NCBI GenBank assembly: GCA_023398155.1
Contig: JAEWSV010000104.1
Location: 1 to 8,774 of the forward strand
Length of the DNA: 8,774 nucleotides
Reading direction: 5' to 3'
Origin: Spirochaetota bacterium
GTDB taxonomy: Bacteria > Spirochaetota > Spirochaetia > Treponematales > Breznakiellaceae
Shown: positions 1 to 6,051 of the stretch, piece by piece
How the letters are laid out: the number at the start of each line of letters is the position of its first letter
Numbering within the stretch: the first letter of the stretch is position 1
The notes under the pieces: generated by a model
The model's input: only the letters and a program-made list of their open reading frames with translations
Databases searched by the model: none
Told to the model about the DNA's origin: nothing
Translations under genes and position numbers: made by a program

Positions 1-350
1 AGGCCGAGGTTGAGGATGGTATCCATCATGCCGGGCATGGAAACTGCAGCGCCCGAACGCACGGACACGAGCAGGGGGTCGGCGGCGTCGCCGAGCTTCT
101 TGCCCATGAGCTTTTCCAGTTTCTTGAGCTGTTCCAGAACCTCGGTTTCCACTCCCGCGGGGTACTTGTTCCCGTTTTCGTAGTAGGCGCCGCAGACTTC
201 GGTGGAAATGGTGAATCCCGGCGGTACCGGGATTCCGAGGTTGGTCATTTCGGCGAGATTCGCGCCTTTGCCGCCGAGAAGGTCCTTCATTTTCGCGTCC
301 CCTTCGGCTTTTCCGTCACCGAAGAAGTACACGTACTTTTGCTTGGCCAT
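1..350 (-). CDS. ppdK: Pyruvate, phosphate dikinase, N-terminal part (truncated by window edge)
   Basis: The first 116 codons of a gene running leftwards out of the window. PPDK interconverts pyruvate + ATP + Pi and PEP + AMP + PPi in the cytoplasm; in fermentative bacteria it often works in the glycolytic direction using PPi. The translation starts [13 protein letters not shown] and carries the N-terminal ATP-grasp signatures of the family: [16 protein letters not shown] at residues 24-39, PVPPGFTIS at 41-49, and [20 protein letters not shown] at about 95-114. A family member is normally about 880-920 residues, so most of the gene lies outside. The ATG at 350-348 is chosen because a GGAGG site (361-365) lies about ten bases upstream and because the N-terminus fits the family. 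It is divergent from the helicase gene. No frameshift is seen in the visible part. Identity is very secure; the catalytic histidine and PEP domains cannot be checked here. Confidence 0.96.
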   Translation of the reverse strand, partial: MAKQKYVYFFGDGKAEGDAKMKDLLGGKGANLAEMTNLGIPVPPGFTISTEVCGAYYENGNKYPAGVETEVLEQLKKLEKLMGKKLGDAADPLLVSVRSGAAVSMPGMMDTILNLG

Positions 351-360
351 GGTATTGATT

Positions 361-365
361 CCTCC
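361..365 (-). promoter_or_regulatory. Shine-Dalgarno site of ppdK
   Basis: Read on the minus strand this is GGAGG, ten bases before the ATG at 350. It fixes the ppdK start and contrasts with the genes starting at 591, 6052 and 8073, which have no such site. Confidence 0.85.
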
Positions 366-378
366 GTTACGAATCAAG

Positions 379-406
379 AGTTAATCCATAAGTCTTGTTC
401 TGTCAA
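379..406 (-). promoter_or_regulatory. Candidate proximal promoter of ppdK
   Basis: The minus strand has a perfect -35 hexamer TTGACA (401-406), then 16 bases, then TTAACT (379-384), which matches the -10 consensus at only 3 of 6 positions. The predicted start would give a leader of about 20-25 bases that includes the GGAGG site. The weak -10 makes this tentative; the distal candidate at 496-525 has a better -10. Confidence 0.4.
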
Positions 407-423
407 GGATAAAGAGACATTAA

Positions 424-447
424 GGCAGCCGCGGCTCAGCCGCTGCC
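424..447. repeat. GC-rich inverted repeat in the ppdK/helicase intergenic region
   Basis: GGCAGC (424-429) pairs with GCTGCC (442-447). Inside, GGC-TCA-GCC can extend the stem past a three-base bulge; an alternative fold is a GCGGC/GCCGC stem with a TCA loop. No T-run follows on either strand that would make it a clear intrinsic terminator. It lies upstream of the proximal ppdK promoter and inside the leader if the distal promoter is used, so it could be an operator or an mRNA leader structure. Function unknown. Confidence 0.45.
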
Positions 448-495
448 GAAATCGAGGGGGAAGGCAAAAAATCGACCTAATCGGCCATCATCCGC

Positions 496-525
496 ATAAT
501 GCGATGGAAAAAGCAAATTTGTCAA
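496..525 (-). promoter_or_regulatory. Candidate distal promoter of ppdK
   Basis: On the minus strand a perfect TTGACA (520-525) is followed by an 18-base T-rich spacer and CATTAT (496-501), 4 of 6 matches to TATAAT. Transcription from about position 489 would produce a leader of roughly 140 bases before the ppdK ATG, including the hairpin at 424-447. This is a motif match only. Confidence 0.5.
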
Positions 526-541
526 CGAAGGGGCGGCCGGG

Positions 542-570
542 GCGGGACCGCCGATTGCTGAGCGTCCCGC
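542..570. repeat. Perfect 7-bp dyad upstream of the helicase gene
   Basis: GCGGGAC (542-548) and GTCCCGC (564-570) form a perfect inverted repeat with a 15-base spacer. The spacer contains the weak -35 candidate TTGCTG (555-560) of the helicase promoter, and the right arm ends eight bases before the -10-like TATAGT. The position fits an operator, but such a dyad could arise by chance in GC-rich DNA. Confidence 0.35.
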
Positions 571-584
571 TTTCGGACTATAGT
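555..584 (+). promoter_or_regulatory. Candidate promoter of the helicase gene, -10 abutting the start codon
   Basis: TATAGT (579-584), 5 of 6 matches to TATAAT, ends six bases before the ATG at 591. A weak -35, TTGCTG (555-560), lies 18 bases upstream. A start point six to eight bases after the -10 would fall on or beside the A of the ATG, giving a leaderless mRNA; no Shine-Dalgarno sequence is visible. The same CTATAGTTAA string occurs before the gene at 8073. Confidence 0.5.
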
Positions 585-590
585 TAACGC

Positions 591-3083
591 ATGACTCCCC
601 ACGAGCTTCCCGTTTACCAACACAAGGACCTCATCCTCAAGGCGCTCGAGGAGCACCAGGTCGTCGTCGTCGAAAGCCCCACGGGTTCGGGTAAGACGAC
701 CCAGATGCCCATCATCCTCCACGAAGCGGGCTATTCCAAGAACGGGATCATCGGCGTGACCCAACCCCGTCGAATCGCGGCGGTCTCCGTGAGCGAATAC
801 ATCGCGCGCCAGATGGGTAGCTCCATCCCCGGAATCGTCGGCTACAAGATGCGGTTCGAAGACAAGACCGATCAAACCACCGCGATCAAAATCATGACCG
901 ACGGCATCCTCCTCCAAGAGATGAAGCTCGATCCCTACCTCTCGCGGTACGGCGTCATCATGGTGGACGAAGCCCACGAACGGAGCCTCAACATCGACTT
1001 CGTGCTCGGGCTCCTGAAGCGCGTCCTTGAGGCGCGGCCGGAATTCAAGGTCGTCGTCTCTTCCGCGACCATCAACGCCCAAATCTTCTCCGAATATTTC
1101 GGCGAGTGCCCCGTCGTAAAGATCGACGCCATCGCCTATCCCGTCACCGTCATCTACGATCCTCCATCCGTGGACCCGGCGCTCGGAGGGCGGGCCGTCT
1201 CCGATGCCCAGATCGATAAGATCGACGAAATCGTCTGTCGCGTAGTCGGCGAGAAACGGGACGGCGACGTGCTCGTCTTCCTTTCCGGGGAAAAGGTCAT
1301 CAAGGATTGCATGCAGCGCCTTTACGACGGCGCCGCCGGCAAGTACGTCCACTGCGTGCCCCTCTACGGAAGGCTCGGCAAGGAAGAGCAGGAACGGGTA
1401 TTCGAGACGCCGCCCAAAGGCAAGACCAAGGTCGTGGTATCCACCAACATCGCGGAAACCTCCGTCACCATAGACGGCATCGCCACGGTCATCGACTCGG
1501 GCCTCTCTAAGCTCAACCATTACAATCCCCGCACCTTCACCTCCAGCCTCATCGAAGGGACGATCTCCAAGGCTTCCTGCAACCAACGCAAGGGCAGGGC
1601 CGGCCGTACGCGGGAAGGCACCTGCTACCGCCTCTACGGCCGCAAGGACTTCGAAAACCGGCCTCTGTTCACCACGGAGGAGATCTACCGCACCGATCTC
1701 TCCGAGGTCGTGCTCCGCATGGCAGAACTCGGCGTCACCACCTTCGAGGAATTCGATTTCATCTCTCCCCCGAACCGGGAAGGACTCATCGCCGCCATCG
1801 AGACCCTGAATCTCTTGGACGCCTTGGATCCTGACAGGACGCTCTCCAAGGTCGGCAAGATGATGTGCGAATTTCCCCTGCCTCCGCGCCAATCGCGCAT
1901 CATCGTGGAGGCGATCCTTAGCTATCCTGAAGTCACCGAGGAGACGATCATCGCGGCTTCCTTCCTTTCCACCCAGAGTCCCTACGTGCTTCCGCCGGGA
2001 GAAGAGACGGATGCCCGGAGGGCCCACCACACCTTCCGCGACAGCGCCGGCGATTTCGTCTCCTACATCCGGCTCTACCGCGCCTACAAGGGAGCCCGCG
2101 ACAAGAAGGTTTTCTGCGACCGGAGTTATCTGGACGAGAAGGCCATGGCGGAGATAGCCAACGTCAAGGACCAGCTGGAACTCATCGTCTCCGAGATGGG
2201 CGTACCGATCCTCTCCGGAGGGCCGACCGAAGACTACCTCTGTTCGGTGGCGCGCGGCCTCATCCAGTTCGTGTGCGTCCGCGAGGGTCGCGACATGTAC
2301 CGGAGCCTCACGGCCGACCGCATCCTCATCCATCCGGGTTCGGTCATGTTCCGCGAGGATCCGCCGTACATCGTGGCGGGAGAGATCGTGCGGACCACGC
2401 GGATGTACGCCATGTCGGTCTCCCCGCTTCCCAAGAGCGCCATCGCCCGTATCAGCCCGAGCCTCTACGAAGGGCTCATCGGGCGGGCCGAAGGCAAGGC
2501 CGAAACCAAGCCGAAGCAGGCGCGCGACTTCACGAACCGCATCAAGATCGGCTCGGAGATCTTCGAAATCGAGAAGATCAAAGGCTTCAAAGCGGCGGTC
2601 CTACCTTGGGAACGGCTGTCCCGCGTCGTGCGCGACATCGGGAGCGATTCGGCGGCCATCTATAAGGATCTCCGCGGCGTCGTGACCCTCCGGGGGAAAT
2701 ACGAGATCCTCGCTGGGGAGAAGATGGAGCTTATCCTCTCGATCGCGCCGTCGCTCGCCCTCGACGAAGCCCTGGACCGGAAGTGGCCGCGCAAGAAGAA
2801 CTTCGATTCCAAGACCGACCTTTCGGAACTTTTGGAGAGCCTGCCGCTCATCCTCACGCCGGCTGTCTGGAAGCAAGGCAAGACCGAACTCGGCTTCCTC
2901 TGCATCTTCACCGACGGGGCGGGCAACTACTGGTTCAAGTGCTCGCGGGGCTTCCACACGGCGCTCAACGAGAGCCTGTCCAGCGTGGAGACCCTCATCG
3001 ATGAACTCGGCGATCAAGTGGAGGTCGAACGGAAGGACATCGTCAACCAGACCTACCGTCGCCTCTCGTCCTACCTGGAGTAG
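591..3083 (+). CDS. hrpA: DEAH-box RNA helicase, HrpA type
   Basis: An 830-residue superfamily 2 ATP-dependent RNA helicase, expected in the cytoplasm. All helicase motifs are intact: GSGKTT (32-37), TQPRRIAA (58-65), DEAH (126-129), SAT (158-160), STNIAETSVTIDG (284-296) and QRKGRAGR (332-339). The text DEAHERSLNIDF after motif II is typical of HrpA; HrpB has a different residue in the box. A ratchet/HA2-like region follows at about 365-450 and an OB-fold-like segment at about 545-640, with EDPPYIVAGEIV inside it. HrpA of E. coli is about 1300 residues, so this protein lacks the long C-terminal extension and instead ends in about 185 residues (646-830) that I do not recognise. The ATG at 591 agrees with the usual short N-terminus before motif I; there is no Shine-Dalgarno site. 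Its 3' end overlaps the convergent hemW gene by 13 bp. The general class is very secure; the symbol is by motif similarity, and the RNA substrate is unknown. Confidence 0.93.
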   Translation: MTPHELPVYQHKDLILKALEEHQVVVVESPTGSGKTTQMPIILHEAGYSKNGIIGVTQPRRIAAVSVSEYIARQMGSSIPGIVGYKMRFEDKTDQTTAIKIMTDGILLQEMKLDPYLSRYGVIMVDEAHERSLNIDFVLGLLKRVLEARPEFKVVVSSATINAQIFSEYFGECPVVKIDAIAYPVTVIYDPPSVDPALGGRAVSDAQIDKIDEIVCRVVGEKRDGDVLVFLSGEKVIKDCMQRLYDGAAGKYVHCVPLYGRLGKEEQERVFETPPKGKTKVVVSTNIAETSVTIDGIATVIDSGLSKLNHYNPRTFTSSLIEGTISKASCNQRKGRAGRTREGTCYRLYGRKDFENRPLFTTEEIYRTDLSEVVLRMAELGVTTFEEFDFISPPNREGLIAAIETLNLLDALDPDRTLSKVGKMMCEFPLPPRQSRIIVEAILSYPEVTEETIIAASFLSTQSPYVLPPGEETDARRAHHTFRDSAGDFVSYIRLYRAYKGARDKKVFCDRSYLDEKAMAEIANVKDQLELIVSEMGVPILSGGPTEDYLCSVARGLIQFVCVREGRDMYRSLTADRILIHPGSVMFREDPPYIVAGEIVRTTRMYAMSVSPLPKSAIARISPSLYEGLIGRAEGKAETKPKQARDFTNRIKIGSEIFEIEKIKGFKAAVLPWERLSRVVRDIGSDSAAIYKDLRGVVTLRGKYEILAGEKMELILSIAPSLALDEALDRKWPRKKNFDSKTDLSELLESLPLILTPAVWKQGKTELGFLCIFTDGAGNYWFKCSRGFHTALNESLSSVETLIDELGDQVEVERKDIVNQTYRRLSSYLE

Positions 3084-4246
3084 GAACCCGACGGGCCGAA
3101 GGTCCGGTCGAGCTCGGCCGCGCACTCCAGGACGAAGGGGTCCAAGAAGAGGAGACCCTCGGCCGTGAGGGAGGCCGCGTCCTTCCGCGCGAGGCCGCGC
3201 GACCTCCAGGCGGCGAGCGTATCGCCGATGAAGTTTTCCATGGGGAAACTGAACCTGCGCCTGAAGAGGGCCGGATCGGGTCCCGCGAGCGTCCTGAATC
3301 CCATCATGAAGGTCTCTTCCATGAGATCCCTACGGCCGACCCGTTCTTCGTCAACGGATGGGCCGCCCGCGAGCCAAGCGTCCACGTCGCTCTTCACGGA
3401 AATGCGCCGCGCGGTCCCCGTCCCATCATCGACGAGCGTACCGGAAGCGGCGGGACCGAAACCGAGCCAGCTCTCCATCCGCCAATAGCGGAGATTGTGG
3501 GCGCATTCCTCCCCGGCCCGCGCGAAATTGGATACTTCGTACTGGCGGAGTCCTGCCGCCTCGAGCGCCTCGCGGCCCGCGAGCCACAGTTCGTCGGAGG
3601 CTTCCTCGTCCGGAAGGTTCGCCGAGCCGCGGTCCGCGCGGGAGGCGAGCGGCGTCCCCTCCTCCAGGATCAGCGAATAGAGCGAAACGTGGGAGACGCC
3701 AGCCGAAAGCACGCGGTCTATGTCCGATCGGAGCGAATCCTCATCCTGGAACGGGAGGCCGGCGATGAGGTCCACCGAGAAACGACCCGTGAAGTTCGAG
3801 GAAATTAGGTCGAGCGCGCGGAGGGAAGAATCGACGCTGCCGGAGCGGCAAACCGCCTCCCGCGAGCGGCCGTTGAGGCTCTGGATGCCGAGGCTGACGC
3901 GATCCGCTCCCGCCTCATCCAGCGCCGCGAGGACGTCGGCGTCCAGGGATTCTGGATTGGCTTCCACCGTCACCTCGGCGGGTCGATCGGGGCATCGCGC
4001 GAGCACGCCGCCGATCAAGCGGCCGAGCCGCGCGGGGCCGAGCAGGGTCGGCGTCCCGCCGCCGATGAAGACGGTCGGCACTGAATCTATGCCCTCCGCT
4101 TCCAGCGCAGCCTCGACCTCGGCCAGGATCTTGTCCACGTACGCGTCCTGCCGCAGATCGGAAGGCCGAGAGCGGACCGAATAGAAGTCGCAATAATCGC
4201 AGGCGCCGGCGCAGAAGGGGACGTGGATATAGACGGAAGCGTCCAC
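3071..4246 (-). CDS. hemW: HemW, radical SAM heme chaperone (HemN-like)
   Basis: A 391-residue radical SAM protein. Near the N-terminus is C12-x3-C16-x2-C19, the ligands of the 4Fe-4S cluster, in the context YIHVPFCAGACDYCDFYS. The residue two after C19 is phenylalanine; coproporphyrinogen dehydrogenase HemN has a fourth cysteine there, so the HemW assignment is preferred. Other family motifs are GGGTPT (62-67), VEANPES (94-100), SLGIQSLN (118-125), DLIAGLPFQ (159-167) and YEVSNFARAGEECAHNLRYW (236-255). HemW proteins bind heme and pass it to target proteins; many are annotated as oxygen-independent coproporphyrinogen oxidase. The start is a GTG at 4246-4244, three bases after the stop of the signal peptidase paralogue, which suggests translational coupling in an operon; a weak CAGG lies upstream. 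The stop TAG lies inside the end of the convergent helicase gene. Length is normal for the family. Confidence 0.93.
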   Translation of the reverse strand: MDASVYIHVPFCAGACDYCDFYSVRSRPSDLRQDAYVDKILAEVEAALEAEGIDSVPTVFIGGGTPTLLGPARLGRLIGGVLARCPDRPAEVTVEANPESLDADVLAALDEAGADRVSLGIQSLNGRSREAVCRSGSVDSSLRALDLISSNFTGRFSVDLIAGLPFQDEDSLRSDIDRVLSAGVSHVSLYSLILEEGTPLASRADRGSANLPDEEASDELWLAGREALEAAGLRQYEVSNFARAGEECAHNLRYWRMESWLGFGPAASGTLVDDGTGTARRISVKSDVDAWLAGGPSVDEERVGRRDLMEETFMMGFRTLAGPDPALFRRRFSFPMENFIGDTLAAWRSRGLARKDAASLTAEGLLFLDPFVLECAAELDRTFGPSGSYSR

Positions 4247-4249
4247 CTG

Positions 4250-4978
4250 CTACGGCCTGCCGATACGCCGCGGGGGCCAATACCGGAAGACCGCCTTCCC
4301 GACGACCGCGCGGAGCTTCGTCGCGCCCCAGGTCCGGGAATCGTTCGTATTGCCCCGGTCGTCCGCGACGAGGAAACACTCGTCGTCTGCCAGGACGACC
4401 TGATCCATGCTGCCCGAGAGGGGCACCGAGGCGTCCCAGCCCTCGGGTAAGGCCGGGAGCGTGAGATCGTAGGGCCGCGCGGCCAGTTCGAATTCGGTGA
4501 GCGCGTAAACGTCCCCCGCGGGGCGGACGCGGAGTATGAAATCGGTCATGGAGACGGCGTCGCCGGGAAGCGCGGCCACTCTCTTGAGGAGCGGCCGATC
4601 GTTCTCGTCGCCGAGGCCTACGCGCTGCGCGGTGAAGAACCGGACGAAGCCGTCGGCGGTCCCGAAGAAGAACCCGTGCCGCTCAGTAGACCTCGAGGGG
4701 ATGACGACGATGACGCTGCCCCGCCGAAACGCGGAAGCCCCCGTCTTGGCATAGAAAGGAAATCGGGAACCGAGGCCGAAGGAGGAAACGAGCAGGCGGT
4801 CTCCGGGTCGCAATCCCGGCCGCATGGTTTCGTTGTCTACCACGACCGTGTATATGAGGAAGGCGGAAACGAAGGAGTGGATGACGAAAATGGAAAGAAC
4901 CCAAGCGAGAGCCCGAAGGATACGATGACGCTGTTGCTTCTGCGCGGCATAGGAGTATTTGCGCCACTTGTCGAACAC
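4250..4978 (-). CDS. Signal peptidase I paralogue with Thr at the nucleophile position
   Basis: A 242-residue S26-family protein. A membrane segment spans about residues 22-44 after a basic N-terminus. The box that normally reads SGSMxPTLxxGD is here DNETMRPGLRPGD (48-60): threonine 51 (codon ACC) replaces the catalytic serine. The lysine general-base box LLKRVAALPGD (130-140, K132) is intact, as is the downstream conserved box ADDRGNTNDSRTWG (205-218). The long open frame reaches back to 5152, but that would overlap the upstream gene by over 150 bases. I choose the GTG at 4978-4976, which has GGGGAGG (4990-4996) eleven bases upstream and gives a normal signal-peptidase N-terminus. It lies 20 bases after the canonical signal peptidase gene and three bases before hemW. 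It may be a pseudoenzyme, a Thr-nucleophile peptidase or a peptidase with altered specificity; the sequence cannot decide. Family assignment is firm. Confidence 0.88.
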   Translation of the reverse strand: MFDKWRKYSYAAQKQQRHRILRALAWVLSIFVIHSFVSAFLIYTVVVDNETMRPGLRPGDRLLVSSFGLGSRFPFYAKTGASAFRRGSVIVVIPSRSTERHGFFFGTADGFVRFFTAQRVGLGDENDRPLLKRVAALPGDAVSMTDFILRVRPAGDVYALTEFELAARPYDLTLPALPEGWDASVPLSGSMDQVVLADDECFLVADDRGNTNDSRTWGATKLRAVVGKAVFRYWPPRRIGRP

Positions 4979-4989
4979 GGTATCCCCGT

Positions 4990-4996
4990 CCTCCCC
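4990..4996 (-). promoter_or_regulatory. Shine-Dalgarno site deciding the GTG start at 4978
   Basis: The minus strand reads GGGGAGG here, within the 20-base gap between the two signal peptidase genes and eleven bases before GTG 4978. It supports the short start over the ATG at 5152. Confidence 0.7.
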
Positions 4997-4998
4997 GT

Positions 4999-5985
4999 CT
5001 ATCGGACGGGTCCCATCCTGTTGAGCGGCCAATAAATGACCGAAGCCTTGCCGAGGACCTTCGCGGACTTGACCGGTCCGAAATACCGGGCATCGCGCGA
5101 ATTGTCCCGGTTGTCGCCCATCGGGAAGATACGGCCTTCGGGGACGAACCACCCGAGGCTATACCGGGCGTACAGGGCTCCGTACCGCTTGTCTTGCGGA
5201 GACGCGGCGCGGTGAAGCGCGAGCCGCGCGAGCTCGAAAGCTAACGGGTCGTAATTGCCCAGTCCCTTAACCTTCTGGAAGGAAGCCTCCAAGTCGGTAG
5301 GAGCCGAGATCCGTAGGTCGTCGTAGGCCGCGTAACGACCGGCGTTCAGGATATGAGGATAGTCGGCTTCGGCCACGAGCCGGTTGACCGTATGGACCTG
5401 GCCGCTCGCCGTAAGGTATTCCCGCTCCCTCACCCATCTCGTTTCCCCCGCGAAGAGGAAATTCATCTCGCCCCGCTCCATCGTGAGGCGGTCTCCGCCC
5501 ATCCCGACGGCGCGCTTGATGAGGAAGTGCGCCTTCGGCTCGCCGTTCTCATCCCGGTCGATATCGACGATCGAGAGGGTGAGCATATAGATCACTCGCT
5601 GGGCGACGTCGAATACGGGACCGCGCGAGATATAGGAAGGATTTTCGAAGATGACGATCTGGTTACGCTTGGGCTTGATCGGGCTCGGCAGCTTCGCGAC
5701 GCCGGGGAGCGCTTCGGGTCCGAAAGACAGCTTGTCTACGAAGATGCGGTCGCCGATGAGCAGGGTGTCGATCATCGAACCTGAAGGTATCTGGTAGGCT
5801 TGAAAAAGGTACTGGTTGACGAGGAGGACGACTCCCGCCGCCCAGACGAAAGCCTCGATCCAATCGAGAATGGGATTCTTCGCTTTCGTCCGCTCGCGCT
5901 TGACGCGCCTGACCGTATTACGGTGGGTGAGGAACCGTTCGGTGACGGACTGCAGGCCGTCCAGGAAGTCGGGAGATTTCGCCAT
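4999..5985 (-). CDS. lepB: Signal peptidase I (canonical)
   Basis: A 328-residue type I signal peptidase (family S26), which cleaves signal peptides from exported proteins at the outer face of the inner membrane. A hydrophobic segment at about residues 40-61 is the membrane anchor. The serine box reads QIPSGSMIDTLLIGDRIFVDK (65-85), nucleophile S70; the lysine box is FLIKRAVGMGGD (154-165), general base K157; the last conserved box is GDNRDNSRDAR (290-300). Two details are unusual: Asp replaces the common Pro in SGSMxPTL, and GMGGD replaces GLPGD. About 125 residues separate the lysine box from the last box, a large extracytoplasmic insert. The ATG at 5985 is preceded by a weak GGA. It is first in a minus-strand operon with the Thr paralogue and hemW, and divergent from the gene at 6052. 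Confidence 0.95.
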   Translation of the reverse strand: MAKSPDFLDGLQSVTERFLTHRNTVRRVKRERTKAKNPILDWIEAFVWAAGVVLLVNQYLFQAYQIPSGSMIDTLLIGDRIFVDKLSFGPEALPGVAKLPSPIKPKRNQIVIFENPSYISRGPVFDVAQRVIYMLTLSIVDIDRDENGEPKAHFLIKRAVGMGGDRLTMERGEMNFLFAGETRWVREREYLTASGQVHTVNRLVAEADYPHILNAGRYAAYDDLRISAPTDLEASFQKVKGLGNYDPLAFELARLALHRAASPQDKRYGALYARYSLGWFVPEGRIFPMGDNRDNSRDARYFGPVKSAKVLGKASVIYWPLNRMGPVR

Positions 5986-5994
5986 CGTTCCGAA

Positions 5995-6023
5995 AAGCTA
6001 CCATGAAGGACCGTCGTTGACAA
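5995..6023 (-). promoter_or_regulatory. Candidate promoter of the signal peptidase/hemW operon
   Basis: On the minus strand TTGTCA (6018-6023, 5 of 6 to consensus) is followed by 17 bases and TAGCTT (5995-6000, 3 of 6). The -10 ends nine bases before the ATG at 5985, so the leader would be very short. Its -35 overlaps the -35 of the divergent promoter. The weak -10 limits confidence. Confidence 0.4.
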
Positions 6024-6045
6024 GGCAGGGGGGCCTACCTATAAT
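6017..6045 (+). promoter_or_regulatory. Perfect sigma70-type promoter of the 6052 gene
   Basis: TTGACA (6017-6022), exactly 17 bases, then TATAAT (6040-6045): a full match to the housekeeping sigma consensus. The -10 ends six bases before the ATG at 6052, so the expected start point coincides with the start codon. There is no Shine-Dalgarno sequence. The spacer contains a run of six G (6028-6033). Confidence 0.85.
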
Positions 6046-6051
6046 GCGGCC

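Noticed and set aside
522..2333. 603-codon open frame on the minus strand opposite the helicase gene
   Set aside because: It lies antisense to a helicase with every motif intact. Its translation is rich in Asp, Gly, Val, Arg and His in the way expected from the complement of GC-rich codons, and shows no recognisable domain.
3089..3105. Possible terminator hairpin GGGCC-GAA-GGTCC after the helicase stop
   Set aside because: The stem is five pairs including a G-U wobble, no T-run follows, and it lies within hemW coding sequence.
4405..4416. SGSM string at residues 188-191 of the signal peptidase paralogue as a relocated nucleophile
   Set aside because: It lies just before the last conserved box, not at the membrane-proximal position before PxLxxGD, and after rather than before the Lys box. 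It is most likely coincidence.
4979..5152. Extended N-terminus for the signal peptidase paralogue, ATG at 5152
   Set aside because: It would overlap the canonical lepB gene by over 150 bases in another frame, adds sequence unlike any signal peptidase, and the GTG at 4978 has a good Shine-Dalgarno site.
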